53,205 nucleotides of DNA, from positions 1 through 53,205 of the IMG/VR virus record IMGVR_UViG_3300015374_000008; one strand, given 5' to 3'. Source of the DNA: a virus. The position numbers and the translations under genes were made by a program. The notes under the pieces are model-generated. The model was not told the origin of the DNA, ran no database searches, and saw only the letters and a program-made list of their open reading frames with translations. Positions 31,541-41,079 of this stretch are shown here, piece by piece (positions within the stretch are counted from its first letter, which is position 1; every line of letters starts with the position of its first letter).

Positions 31541-32879
31541 TGTCACCACCAGTTACCGATGAAATATCGGAAAGCATGGCGTCAATGGTGGCCGTTAAAT
31601 CGTCAAAGCCCGCTGTGACAGCCGGATCCTCCGCAGGAGCCGTGGAGGTATCAATTGCTGGCTGCTGAGCATTAACTCCAGTCATATCAACAGGCATGTT
31701 GCTGTTGATAAGCTGATCCGACTTGGGGTTCGTATCGGGTTTGAATCCGATAAGTCCTCGAATCTCGTTAGAGGAAAGAACCTCGTTACGAGCAAACACG
31801 TCGGAAATCTCTGCCAGCTGAGAAACCGGAACCAGCTTAAACGGGTCTCGGAAATATAGAATAGACTGCTTCTGGGAACGCGCAGTCTTCGTCAAGAAGG
31901 ATCGACGCATGCCTTCTACAATAGCTCGAACAATCGGTTCGACCGTTCGATTGTAGTAGTTGAGCATGATCTCTTCGCTGGCCTTGCCGTCCATCAGATC
32001 CTTAGTAATACCAAGCTGAGAATATAGCATTTCAGTTAAGTACTGAATCTGAGAAAGAAGATTGTTCTCCGAAGGTCGATTAAGCTGAGTGATCTTTTCG
32101 GTGCCGTCAGCGTAAGCAATACCATACTTGCTGCCTCTGAGCTGATCCTCGATGTCTTGACGGCGCTGTGCGGCCTGAGCCTTGCGAGATTCGGTCTTCA
32201 CCACGTAGGGTAGCTGAATAATAAGGTCAAGCTTTCCAGAACCCGACTGTTCGTCAATAGCATCAAGAATATTCAGCTTTCGAATGAGCCGCTGAAGAGT
32301 TGAGTTGGGCTCATTCATGACCGAGTACAACGGGTTCTCGATGATGGCAACAAGCTTTTTGTCGAGTGTTAACTCCTCGCGACGTCCGGTCTGCTCGTTG
32401 TACAAATTGACTCGAACTTTCTGAGGATGCCACTGTACGATCGTTCCGACTCGAAGCGTCTTGATGTCGAACCCGCCAGACTTCGAAGGATCAAGCGTGG
32501 TATCCACTGGAACAATGGCAGCGACACCTTCGTTGAAGAGCGTCGATGCAATGTCCTGAATAAAAGCGCTTGCTGCCTGATCGAGATTCGCTTCTGTGGT
32601 TAAACAGTAATTTAAGCCACTGTCAATCTCTTCAGTAAATCGACCGTTATCATCTAAACGAACATGACGCAATTCAATTGATGCAACATCAATGCTCAGT
32701 CTAGTGTAGATTGAGGAGATGAGGGATCGCTCGTTCGACATGTTTCGAACAGCTCGATCAGGTCGGGTGGGATAACTCACACCATAACCTGAAAGTGAAC
32801 TACCTCCACGGATGGGATCTGGTGCAGGCTGATTCAAGAAGGCATTCCAAGCGTGTTTTAAAGTTCCAAATACAGCCAT
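31527..32879 (-). CDS. Portal protein, 450 aa
   Basis: The dodecameric channel through which DNA enters and leaves. ATG 32879 has AGGAGGGG upstream. Features: SGYGVSYPTRPDRAV near residue 29, IYTRLSIDVASIELRHVRLD, LNEQ-type loops, and the EEIMLNYYNRTVEPIVRAIV and FRDPFKLVPVSQLAEISD parts typical of Gram-positive siphophage portals, followed by an ANEVLSSNEIRGLIGFKP-like stretch and a Ser/Asp-rich end. It lies between the homing endonuclease and the tagged proteins. Confidence 0.9.
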   Translation of the reverse strand: MAVFGTLKHAWNAFLNQPAPDPIRGGSSLSGYGVSYPTRPDRAVRNMSNERSLISSIYTRLSIDVASIELRHVRLDDNGRFTEEIDSGLNYCLTTEANLDQAASAFIQDIASTLFNEGVAAIVPVDTTLDPSKSGGFDIKTLRVGTIVQWHPQKVRVNLYNEQTGRREELTLDKKLVAIIENPLYSVMNEPNSTLQRLIRKLNILDAIDEQSGSGKLDLIIQLPYVVKTESRKAQAAQRRQDIEDQLRGSKYGIAYADGTEKITQLNRPSENNLLSQIQYLTEMLYSQLGITKDLMDGKASEEIMLNYYNRTVEPIVRAIVEGMRRSFLTKTARSQKQSILYFRDPFKLVPVSQLAEISDVFARNEVLSSNEIRGLIGFKPDTNPKSDQLINSNMPVDMTGVNAQQPAIDTSTAPAEDPAVTAGFDDLTATIDAMLSDISSVTGGDNGQS

Positions 32880-32882
32880 ACT

Positions 32883-33404
32883 TTATCCCCTCCTATCTAG
32901 ATCGACATGTTCAAAGGTAAACCCACGATGAGTTTTTCTTTTTCCAGAAAGACACGAACTTATGCTACCTTGATCTCCGCCAATTGCTTCCGCGCAGGCT
33001 AATTGGCTTTCAAAAACCTCGCCTGTTTCAATAATTTTAACCGGGCTGTTGGGTTTATTTCTTAAACCAATTCTATAGGCATGATAATGATTTTTACTAG
33101 TTGTAACCCATTCAAGGTTATCAACATGGTTATTACGTTTATTGCCATCTATATGATTTACTTCAGGAGCATCCCATATGTTTGGAATGAAAGCCGTCGC
33201 AACTAATCTATGAACTGAAAAACTTTTTGAAAATCCGTTGTTGTAAAGAAGAATTACTTTATAACCATCATGAATACGAGCTTTTTTGAAACGGGCATGT
33301 CTAATATTGTAAACTCTTCCAAAACTAGAAATTTCATAATTAGGATAGCCTTGAATTGGGGCCCATTCTTCATCCTCATATTCAGTATACAAGCTATCCT
33401 CCAT
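32883..33404 (-). CDS. Free-standing HNH homing endonuclease (NUMOD4-HNH-NUMOD1)
   Basis: A NUMOD4 segment (EEWAPIQGYPNYEISSFGRV) precedes an HNH_3 core (VHRLVATAFIPN, VNHIDGNKRNNHVDNLEWVT), the usual selfish endonuclease layout. The C-terminus has a NUMOD1-like helix-turn-helix (SQLACAEAIGGDQGSISSCL). It is AT-rich with long A/T runs unlike its neighbours, which points to recent transfer. It sits between portal and a tagged head protein. The ATG at 33404 has a weak ribosome site; a TTG at 33392 after GGAGG is an alternative. Confidence 0.92.
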   Translation of the reverse strand: MEDSLYTEYEDEEWAPIQGYPNYEISSFGRVYNIRHARFKKARIHDGYKVILLYNNGFSKSFSVHRLVATAFIPNIWDAPEVNHIDGNKRNNHVDNLEWVTTSKNHYHAYRIGLRNKPNSPVKIIETGEVFESQLACAEAIGGDQGSISSCLSGKRKTHRGFTFEHVDLDRRG

Positions 33405-33412
33405 TCTTCATA

Positions 33413-33913
33413 TCAGCGACCGCTAGTAATAGCTTTTACGGGCATTTCCCAAACTTTGGCATCGAAATCGTTTACTGTCTGTGCGCCACGAGTCATAGTT
33501 GTCACATTAAAGACACCGTTTTTGCCGAACCCGGCATCAACAAAGCTTCGAGCCGCCTTTGGTGCTTTAGGCGTTCGTGTCCAAAGCGGATTGCCAACAT
33601 TCTTTGGTGTAAATGTTTTACCAGCAAACGGCGACTTTGGAAGCTTTACACCAGATCTAGGCATTCTAGTTGAGCCATACTTTTTAAGAACGTAGGCGGT
33701 AGCTACAGCACCCACAACAACAACTCCGGCGGCAGCAACTTTTGCGCCGGTGTGATTATTAGGCTTGGGTGGAGACAAGTCAAAAGTATCTCGATAATCT
33801 CCCTGATTATAGTCTTGATTATCGCGCTTCTTACGAACACCCCAATGCATACCTCGGACACCGAAGTGTTCTAATGCCTCCTCCAGAGGCGGTTTAGTTT
33901 CGTTGAGAAACAT
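33413..33913 (-). CDS. HFGVRGMHWG-tagged protein, 166 aa
   Basis: ATG 33913 overlaps the terminase stop (TAATG). Residues 13-27 contain ALEHFGVRGMHWGVRKK, a peptide tag seen in several proteins of this locus. One hydrophobic helix near residue 55 (KVAAAGVVVVGAVATAYVLK) follows, then a basic proline-rich stretch (TPKNVGNPLWTRTPKAPKAA). Probably a minor head or internal virion protein; role unknown. Confidence 0.75.
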   Translation of the reverse strand: MFLNETKPPLEEALEHFGVRGMHWGVRKKRDNQDYNQGDYRDTFDLSPPKPNNHTGAKVAAAGVVVVGAVATAYVLKKYGSTRMPRSGVKLPKSPFAGKTFTPKNVGNPLWTRTPKAPKAARSFVDAGFGKNGVFNVTTMTRGAQTVNDFDAKVWEMPVKAITSGR

Positions 33914-35658
33914 TACTCAAACGCCTCCTTGTTGGCCTTATATGCAATGTAGGCGTCCATCAAAGCCGCCACGTTGTCAATCTTTTCGTCGTTTCGTTTC
34001 TTAAGCAGCTTACGGTTTCCGTTTGTATCTTCAAGACTTATTGCATTTCCCATGGTAAACTGCATCAACTCCTGGTCGAACAAGAGAAGTCGTTCTGCAG
34101 CAAGAATCTTCAGTTCACCCAAAGGAACAGACTCGGTCTTCGCGCCCTGAATAACTTTCTCAATACCAAACGGTCCGTTCTCAGCTTCCCAGCGTTCCAC
34201 AAATTGTTTAGCGTTGTATGGGTCGAATCCCAGAGTACGAACGTCATATGCTTCGGCCTCAATATAGCGATCGAGGTCTTCATAGACATCCATCATGTCA
34301 AGAATCGTGCCCTCAAGAACATGAAGGCTTCCTTCTCGAATGAACTCTTCATACTTAGCTCGCATAGCACCTGGAAGTTTATGCAAAGTCAAAGAGGTGA
34401 TATAGCTGCGAGTCTTAATGCCAAATGCGCCACGAGGAAGTGGGAACAAGAAAGTAAACGCACAGAAGTCATCGCCCTGCGAAAGGTCTGCGCCTAGAGA
34501 ACAAGGCATGTTCCAGAAATTTCGCTTACGGTGCGGAAGTGTTTCTTCGTACGTGAAGAAGTACGTGTAGCCTTCCATGGGAATACCAAAGCGCTTGGCT
34601 AAAATATCGTTACGAGAGGCAGGAGCTTTCTCCGCTCGCTCAACGTCTAGATGATACGTCTCGTAACTGACAGTCTTACCCAGATTTGGGTTAGCCTTTA
34701 GCCAAGTCGCCGGATCAGCGACCTCCTCTAGTTCGTCCAACTTATAGTGCCAGATCGAAATATGAGGAGCAAGATAGTCGCCCTTAAGAATGTCTGCGAG
34801 CTCCATCTTGATGGTGTCACCAGATCCGTTACGAACCGTTCCCTCGGAAGAGATAGCCACGATCAAGTAATCGTCCAGCTTCGACGCACCCTGTTCAACT
34901 GCGCCTACAACGTCTTCTCGAAGATCTCCCGAGAGCCACTCGTCAATAGTGGAAACTTTCGGTCGAAGGCCCTGAAGTTTGTTGATCGACATTGGACGGA
35001 CTTCGAGAATACTTCCAGTGAGAAAGTTTTCGATGCCCTTCTTGGTCGAGGCTAGTTTCACTCGCATAGCCTTAGAGCCAGTAGTGTTTTGCAATGATCC
35101 TTCAGTAAGGAACTTGAATAGCGGACCCCGCGCGCGGACGATAGCTGTTCGAAACGGCGACATAACCTCGTCGGCCTGTTTCATCGTGGGCGCTGTGGTG
35201 ATCTGATGCGTAGTATCAGTGTCAACGTTCAAATAATATGCCTGAATGCAAGAAGCATACATGGACTTGGCGCCACCTCGTGCCAGAATTAAATATTGTT
35301 TGGTGGTGAGACGCTTCTTAATCGTCTTAGTGACGAAATGACCACCTCGGTTGTCTGGTCCCGGTTCATACACACTTCGTTCAACGAAGTAGTACCAACC
35401 GAAGATTTGCTCGGCCCACACCTTGAATGAGTCGAGCAGATGCAGATCACCTCCGTCAGTCAGTGTCAGCTCATTCTCGCAATAGAGAATAAAGCCTTCC
35501 ACAGCCATGTCGTCGTAATAAATGTTCGGGTTGGCGATGAGCGCATCGATACGATTCATCTCCATAGCAATTTCCCTGTTTACAGGAATATCGCCACGTA
35601 GAACCGCATCTCGAAACTGCCCATAATATACTGGTACTGCTTTATTGGACAGGCCCAT
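33913..35658 (-). CDS. Terminase large subunit, 581 aa
   Basis: Packages DNA using ATPase and nuclease domains. ATG 35658 has GGGAGG seven bases upstream (frame open to 35664). A Walker A-like ARGGAKSMYASCIQAY motif is near residue 125 and a TIDEW (Walker B region) near 237. The nuclease domain holds GADLSQGDDFCAFTFLF (Asp), and a final Asp lies in the DNVAALMDAYIAY helix. Usual length for a terL. Separated from the small-terminase-like gene by about 10 kb of fibre genes. Confidence 0.92.
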   Translation of the reverse strand: MGLSNKAVPVYYGQFRDAVLRGDIPVNREIAMEMNRIDALIANPNIYYDDMAVEGFILYCENELTLTDGGDLHLLDSFKVWAEQIFGWYYFVERSVYEPGPDNRGGHFVTKTIKKRLTTKQYLILARGGAKSMYASCIQAYYLNVDTDTTHQITTAPTMKQADEVMSPFRTAIVRARGPLFKFLTEGSLQNTTGSKAMRVKLASTKKGIENFLTGSILEVRPMSINKLQGLRPKVSTIDEWLSGDLREDVVGAVEQGASKLDDYLIVAISSEGTVRNGSGDTIKMELADILKGDYLAPHISIWHYKLDELEEVADPATWLKANPNLGKTVSYETYHLDVERAEKAPASRNDILAKRFGIPMEGYTYFFTYEETLPHRKRNFWNMPCSLGADLSQGDDFCAFTFLFPLPRGAFGIKTRSYITSLTLHKLPGAMRAKYEEFIREGSLHVLEGTILDMMDVYEDLDRYIEAEAYDVRTLGFDPYNAKQFVERWEAENGPFGIEKVIQGAKTESVPLGELKILAAERLLLFDQELMQFTMGNAISLEDTNGNRKLLKKRNDEKIDNVAALMDAYIAYKANKEAFE

Positions 35659-35681
35659 CGCCAACCCTCCCTTCTGTCTTT

Positions 35682-36722
35682 CTAATTAACGGAAGTTTCC
35701 GTAACTACTCTCTTTTTACGAGGAGGAAGTTTACCCTTATCAATAAGGATGTTTTCTCCCTTAAACTTTACAACGTCTTTAAGAAGCTGTTCGCCGGTGT
35801 TAATAAGCACATTATCAATAATTTTCCCGGCACGCTTACCAAGTTTCTGGCTCTTGGTCTGCTTTTTAGGAAATGCGGTGTACGCTTTCCTAAGGGTTTC
35901 GGCACGATTAGTAAGTATACGAATTTCTTCGTTACTCAGCGAATGAATGCCATGTTCCCTAGCCTTAGCCTTCAATGCTTCATAAACCACTTGATCATGT
36001 GGCGTGTGCGGTGAGTGTCCGGCAATAGAAGGCGGAGGCTTACGCACAGGGGCACTCTGCCAAGGCGGCTTTCCGCTGGAGCTTCCAGAAGAACCTCGAG
36101 AAAGTTCTGCCTTAGACCGACGAATACCCCAGTGCATACCGCGAACACCAAAATGCTCTAAGAACTCAGCGACAGAATCGTTCTGCATCATCTGCATAGG
36201 CTCTAGCGCGGTGATAAATCCATCTTCATCTCGAATAACTCGAAACACGAGTTCATCCATCGCGTGGACAACTTTATTCTTAAATTCTCTAATAGTTTTT
36301 GGATCTCCTACAAACAGATGGAAAGTATCATCCTGAAGCTTAACAAAACCATCAGTACCTCTAGGTAATACTGATTTTAAGCTAGGCATTAACCTATCAG
36401 AGAATTCTTTTTCGTACTGATCTCTCAGCTTTCCAGTTATAGGTCCTTGGCTTTTATTATGTTTTTCTCTAAAGTCCTGCGTAAATCCTGGAATTACATT
36501 ATCTTTATCAAGCTTAATAAGGAAATTATCAGCAACTTTAGTGGTCTTAATTCTTACTTTATTTTGCTCTTTTACAGTTAAAGATTTAACTCCAGGAGCT
36601 ACCAAAGCTCCTGCATGTCCTGGATGCGATCCGTTTAATGCTTCAACTCCGATTACGCCTTTACGCACTCCCCAGCGCATTCCTAAAATGCCGTGATGCT
36701 CTAGAAATTCGTCGACCTCCAT
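35682..36722 (-). CDS. Double HxG-tagged minor head-type protein, 346 aa
   Basis: ATG 36722 has AAGGAGG upstream. Two copies of the tag are visible: LEHHGILGMRWGVRK near residues 7-20 and LEHFGVRGMHWGIRRSK near 188-204. An AT-rich stretch of about 160 residues lies between (FHLFVGDPKTIREFKN, VIRDEDGFITALEPM). The second tag is followed by a basic, helical end with an SNEEIRILTNRAETLRKAY helix. It looks like two tagged proteins fused. Probable virion-internal protein; role unknown. Confidence 0.75.
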   Translation of the reverse strand: MEVDEFLEHHGILGMRWGVRKGVIGVEALNGSHPGHAGALVAPGVKSLTVKEQNKVRIKTTKVADNFLIKLDKDNVIPGFTQDFREKHNKSQGPITGKLRDQYEKEFSDRLMPSLKSVLPRGTDGFVKLQDDTFHLFVGDPKTIREFKNKVVHAMDELVFRVIRDEDGFITALEPMQMMQNDSVAEFLEHFGVRGMHWGIRRSKAELSRGSSGSSSGKPPWQSAPVRKPPPSIAGHSPHTPHDQVVYEALKAKAREHGIHSLSNEEIRILTNRAETLRKAYTAFPKKQTKSQKLGKRAGKIIDNVLINTGEQLLKDVVKFKGENILIDKGKLPPRKKRVVTETSVN

Positions 36723-36757
36723 GACACCTCCTTTCTAAAAGATGAACGTGAAAAACA

Positions 36758-37084
36758 CTAATCAATCTTTGCGGGCTCATCAATCGGATCGGTCGGACTA
36801 AGCTCATCAACCGAATCGATCGGTCCGAGAGGATCAATTCCAAGCCTTTCGCGAAGAGTTCGGTTCTCAGTAGCAATCTGGTCCATAGCTGCAGTTAAAG
36901 CAGCATTCTCATTAGTTATGTCATTGAGCAGAGCCGATTTATACACGTCACCATCTTCCAGATTTCGGATCTCCTGAGCCTTCTGATTCAGACGAGAGTT
37001 GAGCATGTTGATAATGCTCTCTGGTGAAGGGTTCCGAGAGGGGACGGGCTTATTTTCGTTCTGGTTCTCGTGGCTCTCACTCAT
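36758..37084 (-). CDS. Small coiled-coil protein, 108 aa
   Basis: ATG 37084 (MSESHENQ) has AGGAG seven bases upstream; the frame opens at 37123. A coiled coil (LNDITNENAALTAAMDQIAT and TLRERLGI) is flanked by a polar N-terminus and a Pro/Asp-rich C-terminus. No catalytic motif. Possible scaffold or fibre chaperone by position. Confidence 0.65.
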   Translation of the reverse strand: MSESHENQNENKPVPSRNPSPESIINMLNSRLNQKAQEIRNLEDGDVYKSALLNDITNENAALTAAMDQIATENRTLRERLGIDPLGPIDSVDELSPTDPIDEPAKID

Positions 37085-37123
37085 TCTTTTTCTCCTTTTA
37101 ATTTTACGAGAATGACTGCTCAT

Positions 37124-39058
37124 TTAAACACCAATGTCTTCGATCATGATGATCGGCAGGTTGCCGGTGGACGCCTCGACCAGTGAGTTGGCCGTCGGGA
37201 TCTGAGCGCTGATGCCAACGGTGTTCTGCCCGGCGTTGATCTGGCTAGTAGTGGCGCCGGAAGCTACGCACACCAACTCGATGACACAGTTAAAGCCGAT
37301 CCTCCATACAGCGGTCGCCGGGAAGGCGTTCTGGTCCGCGCCGATCTGCGCGCCCGCCGTGGTGACCGACGCGCCCGACGCCATTCGCACCCGCATCGTC
37401 CCGGTGCCCTGAGTGGCCGTGAGGTTCTGGAACTGCGCGCGCGCGGTGATCTTGTAACGCCGACCGGTGACAAAGGTGAACGTCGCCGCGAGGCCCGTCA
37501 CCATCACTTCGGTATTGGCAGTGACAGCGGTGAATGTACTACTGATTTTGGCACTGGCGACGCGGCCGCGCGGGAGCGATGCGCCGGCGACTGTGTGATC
37601 TGCGGCGTTTATCACTCCATTGCCGTCCACCGAGGCGACCGTGCTGCCACCGGAGGTCTGCCACTGCTGGGAGCTCTCTGCGGAGGCCGTTCCGGTCGGA
37701 GCCTTGGTCACCAACGACGCGGTACCGGAGGCTCCGCTCTGGATGATGAACTGCCCAGCGGGGAGGGAGTACGCCGCACCGGGAAAGGCCCCTGCTGTGA
37801 TGTCGGCAGCGGTGAGTATGACCGCACCATTTCGACCAGCAACAGTAAGAGTGTTCTGGATGAACGTGAGGTTTGTCGTTCCCAACGTGGGGAGCGTGAT
37901 GTTGGTGTTGTACCACTCCCACACCCCGGCGATGGTGCCGCCGAGGACGTGAACGTGCATCCCCCAGATCTTGGCGGCGGTGTCTGCATCTGGTGCACGG
38001 GAAGCGGCGCCAGAAGCAACCACCACATAAATACCATTTTCAGCCTGATTGGTCTGATTCTTTAATAACACTCTATCGCCAGTAGCTAGTGTTACCCCAT
38101 CCATCACCAGCCCGTTCACCAACGCAGAGGCGATGGTCACGTTAGCTGTGGATGCGGCTCGCACCGGATCTTTCCACAGGCTTGGCGGCGGGTTGGCAGA
38201 GGAGTAGACTCGGTTGCCGTTCTCGCTCAGGTTGCTGGCGGTGTTGAACGCGCCCGCGTCCGTCAGAGTGGCGATCACCGTGGTACCAGCGGACTGGACG
38301 AACTCCAGGTTGCCGCCCTTGCTGCGGACGTACTTGTTGGGCGTGGCCTGACCTGTCTTGGTATCCAGCAGGTTCAACTGCGGCGCGAACGCTGTGGCAT
38401 CGGCTTGTGCGACCAGCCCTGCGCCCCACACTGCTCCGCCGGAATCCACCTTCGCCAGGGCGGTGCCGGCGCTGCTTTGCCACTGCTGGATGTCACCGGG
38501 GGTGGTAGCCGCGGCTTTGATCTGCAGACCGATGCCGCTGGTGGCAGCCTGATGAATAAAGGCGCCTGTGGGAAACGTTCCTGCACCAATATCAGCGGCA
38601 GTTAGCGTTACAGCACCTGTACGACCCGCCACAGAAGTAACTGCACCGGCACTTCCAGCGTCAACCCAAGTACCAGGACTACCACCAGCGGTACAAATCC
38701 AAACGTGCCCATTTTGCGCAAATACAAAATCGCCTGTAAGAAATGTTCCAGACGCCGGAGCCCCAGAAGTAGTACAACCCACCCATCGACCAGCTGCCGT
38801 AGCGCCGGTTAATCCCGCGGTCGAAAAAACACCGGCCTTCCAAATTCCGTTGGAAGTTTTATCTCCGGTTAAACCGGTCTGGGTGGAATCGGTCGTTACA
38901 TAGTTGGTAGGAGCGGTGTCAATCTTGGCGACCGTTCCCGCAGGGTTCTTGCTGTAGAGAAACCCATCACTCTTGAAATATAGCATCTGACGACCCGCTA
39001 CTGGCGTCCCCGGGTCGTTCTGCTGGGGCATGTCTATTGCTCCGCCAAGTCTTGGCAT
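37124..39058 (-). CDS. Tail fibre protein with duplicated GDRVLL domain, 644 aa
   Basis: ATG 39058 with AGGAGACC upstream. Repeated beta-rich segments (VAGRTGAVTLTAADIGAGTF and VAGRNGAVILTAADITAG) suggest modular fibre repeats. Around residues 295-390 lies a domain (VDGV-type sequence: DGVTLATGDRVLLKNQTNQA, ENGIYVVV) also present in the next protein. The C-terminal 150 residues form a beta-sandwich-like receptor tip. Likely a receptor-binding fibre. Confidence 0.8.
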   Translation of the reverse strand: MPRLGGAIDMPQQNDPGTPVAGRQMLYFKSDGFLYSKNPAGTVAKIDTAPTNYVTTDSTQTGLTGDKTSNGIWKAGVFSTAGLTGATAAGRWVGCTTSGAPASGTFLTGDFVFAQNGHVWICTAGGSPGTWVDAGSAGAVTSVAGRTGAVTLTAADIGAGTFPTGAFIHQAATSGIGLQIKAAATTPGDIQQWQSSAGTALAKVDSGGAVWGAGLVAQADATAFAPQLNLLDTKTGQATPNKYVRSKGGNLEFVQSAGTTVIATLTDAGAFNTASNLSENGNRVYSSANPPPSLWKDPVRAASTANVTIASALVNGLVMDGVTLATGDRVLLKNQTNQAENGIYVVVASGAASRAPDADTAAKIWGMHVHVLGGTIAGVWEWYNTNITLPTLGTTNLTFIQNTLTVAGRNGAVILTAADITAGAFPGAAYSLPAGQFIIQSGASGTASLVTKAPTGTASAESSQQWQTSGGSTVASVDGNGVINAADHTVAGASLPRGRVASAKISSTFTAVTANTEVMVTGLAATFTFVTGRRYKITARAQFQNLTATQGTGTMRVRMASGASVTTAGAQIGADQNAFPATAVWRIGFNCVIELVCVASGATTSQINAGQNTVGISAQIPTANSLVEASTGNLPIIMIEDIGV

Positions 39059-39142
39059 TTCGGTCTCCTTTTGCGCCGATAGGTACTGCTTGAGTAATTC
39101 ATAGATAAAACAGAAATGCCAAGAACGTTTGGAGGCGAAGAA

Positions 39143-40624
39143 TTAGATCGGAACGACGATGATCTCCCACGCGTTATTCGAAACGTTAATGTCCGCAGTA
39201 ACCGTAAGAGTATTAAGCGTTGAAGGGGCGTCGATAATAGTCGGATAAACGTACTCGCCGGTGGTGGCATCACGAACCTGAGCGATACATCGCTCCGTAT
39301 TAAGACTATGAGTAACTGTAAGCGGAGTACCAGCCGTCAAAGCACCAAGAAGGCTGTAGTAACCAGCCTGCGCTGCACCAAGGTTCGTACGAGCGCCGGC
39401 AGCGGTGCTAGAACCCGTACCACCATCGGCAACGGCAACATCGGTGCCGTTCCAAACACCAGTCGTAATCGTACCAAGCGTAGTGATGCTGGACTGACCA
39501 ACGTAGGCAGCATCAATGTCAACCTGGTTGCCCGTAATCGAGATGCGGTTAGCGGTGCCAATAAGGCTCGACGGCGTTGAGAACTGGGTCCAGACTTCTG
39601 ATACGCTGGCGCCAGGTGCATTGCTGCCAACAGCTGCTGTCTGAACATAGATGCTGCCGGCCTTTGTTCCATCAGCAACCGCGACAGTAGTTCCGTCCTG
39701 AATCTCGAGCGCAGCATCTGCGTCTGTAGAACGAGTCATTGGAGTGGCAGAACCATTCCAGACGTAAATGCCGTTCTGAAGCGTAGTCGTCTGTGCTGTA
39801 AGCAGAACTCGATCGCCAGCAGACAGTGAAACACCATCAATGCTGGCGCCGGGGGTTGCTACTGTAATGTTGGTTGTAGCAACAACACGAACCGGATCCT
39901 TGGCACCGGCATAACCCTGACGCGCCGCATCGAGCTCGTTGCGGTTAACAGCATCTGTACCGGCTGAAGACGGGGCCACGCCAGTAATACGGTTGTTGTT
40001 CATAGAAACAGCAGCCGTAGGCGCTGCAATCTGATCCAGTCGAGCAACACCAGGCATAGCAGAAAGACCGCTGTAGCCCAGGGTACGCCTAGAAGCTGTA
40101 CCAGTCGCAGCGTCTGATGCCAGGTTAAGCTTAGACTCTGCGATAGCAGCGCCGGCAGCAACCATAGAATCCACAATAGAGCTGGCCGAAGGGGTGCGAG
40201 TGTCGCTAAGTCGAGAGTCGTTGCCCGCAGCTGCGTCGGTCGCGCCAGTACCTAAAGAACGAACCTGCTTGGAACCCGCCGTACCGTCAGTAAGCGATGC
40301 GGCTAAGTTGGCAAGTGTAATTGTAGTTGCCGCGATTTTGACGCCGGCGCCGGCAGTACCACCGGTGACAGAACCATCGGTGGGAACTCGCTGATCAGAC
40401 AGACGAGCATCGTTACCAACAGTATAGTTCGCTGCGCCCGTACCACCGTAAAGGTTGCAGGGCGCCCAGGCCGAACCGTCCCAAACCTTCATCAGTTTCG
40501 GCGTGACCGAAGTGTCAATCCAAAGCTGACCGTTAACGGGAGAAGATGGAGCTGTGCCAGAAGACTCCGGCACAAACCCTGTAGATGGAATTTTGTTAAA
40601 CTTAGCAATGCTAGTAATGTTCAT
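39143..40624 (-). CDS. Tail fibre protein with GDRVLL domain, 493 aa
   Basis: ATG 40624 with GAGGGG upstream. The N-terminal region contains FVPESSGTAPSSPVNGQLWI (a fibre-attachment-like segment: GQLWIDTSVTPKLMKVWDG). Then come Ala/Gly-rich repeats and the domain DGVSLSAGDRVLLTAQTTTL / QNGIYVWNGSA shared with the 644-residue fibre. The tip ends with VYPTIIDAPSTLNTLTVTAD. Likely a second receptor-binding fibre. Confidence 0.8.
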   Translation of the reverse strand: MNITSIAKFNKIPSTGFVPESSGTAPSSPVNGQLWIDTSVTPKLMKVWDGSAWAPCNLYGGTGAANYTVGNDARLSDQRVPTDGSVTGGTAGAGVKIAATTITLANLAASLTDGTAGSKQVRSLGTGATDAAAGNDSRLSDTRTPSASSIVDSMVAAGAAIAESKLNLASDAATGTASRRTLGYSGLSAMPGVARLDQIAAPTAAVSMNNNRITGVAPSSAGTDAVNRNELDAARQGYAGAKDPVRVVATTNITVATPGASIDGVSLSAGDRVLLTAQTTTLQNGIYVWNGSATPMTRSTDADAALEIQDGTTVAVADGTKAGSIYVQTAAVGSNAPGASVSEVWTQFSTPSSLIGTANRISITGNQVDIDAAYVGQSSITTLGTITTGVWNGTDVAVADGGTGSSTAAGARTNLGAAQAGYYSLLGALTAGTPLTVTHSLNTERCIAQVRDATTGEYVYPTIIDAPSTLNTLTVTADINVSNNAWEIIVVPI

Positions 40625-40635
40625 AGTAAGCCCCT

Positions 40636-41079
40636 CTATCGGAGTCGAAGACTACCGGTCATTGGAAAATAGTGTTCGACTCTGACGAGTCCAGGCGGAA
40701 ATGACACTTCGCCATAGATTAAGTTACCATCGTTGTCATACGTATCAACGTCAGGCCTATAAGCAAAAGGATTAGCGAACTCCCAAACTGTTTCTGCTGT
40801 AGCTTGAGTGTACGTAACGCCTTCGGCTGAAAGAATGGCGCCAGGAGGCCCTTGAGGCCCTGCAGGACCAGTAGACCCAGGGGGGCCGGTCGGTCCAGTC
40901 GGTCCCACGTATCCTGTTTCTTGAAATTGAACAACGATTGGCGGCAATGGCTCTTCGAGAACAACGTCTACTGGATTGTCTGAATCAAAGACTGTTGTCT
41001 CAGAAGAATCCTCTGTAAACTCGACTACAATTGGCGGGGGATTTTCAAACAGAACAGTAACGTCGAGTTGTTCGCTCAT
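40636..41079 (-). CDS. Collagen-like fibre protein, 147 aa
   Basis: ATG 41079 overlaps the upstream stop (TAATG). After an acidic N-terminus (VVEFTEDSSETTVFDS) there are six to seven Gly-X-Y triplets (GPTGPTGPPGSTGPAGPQGP), followed by a beta-rich C-terminus. Collagen-like repeats make trimeric rods in phage fibres. It lies next to the large fibres, so it is probably a short trimeric fibre. Confidence 0.8.
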   Translation of the reverse strand: MSEQLDVTVLFENPPPIVVEFTEDSSETTVFDSDNPVDVVLEEPLPPIVVQFQETGYVGPTGPTGPPGSTGPAGPQGPPGAILSAEGVTYTQATAETVWEFANPFAYRPDVDTYDNDGNLIYGEVSFPPGLVRVEHYFPMTGSLRLR

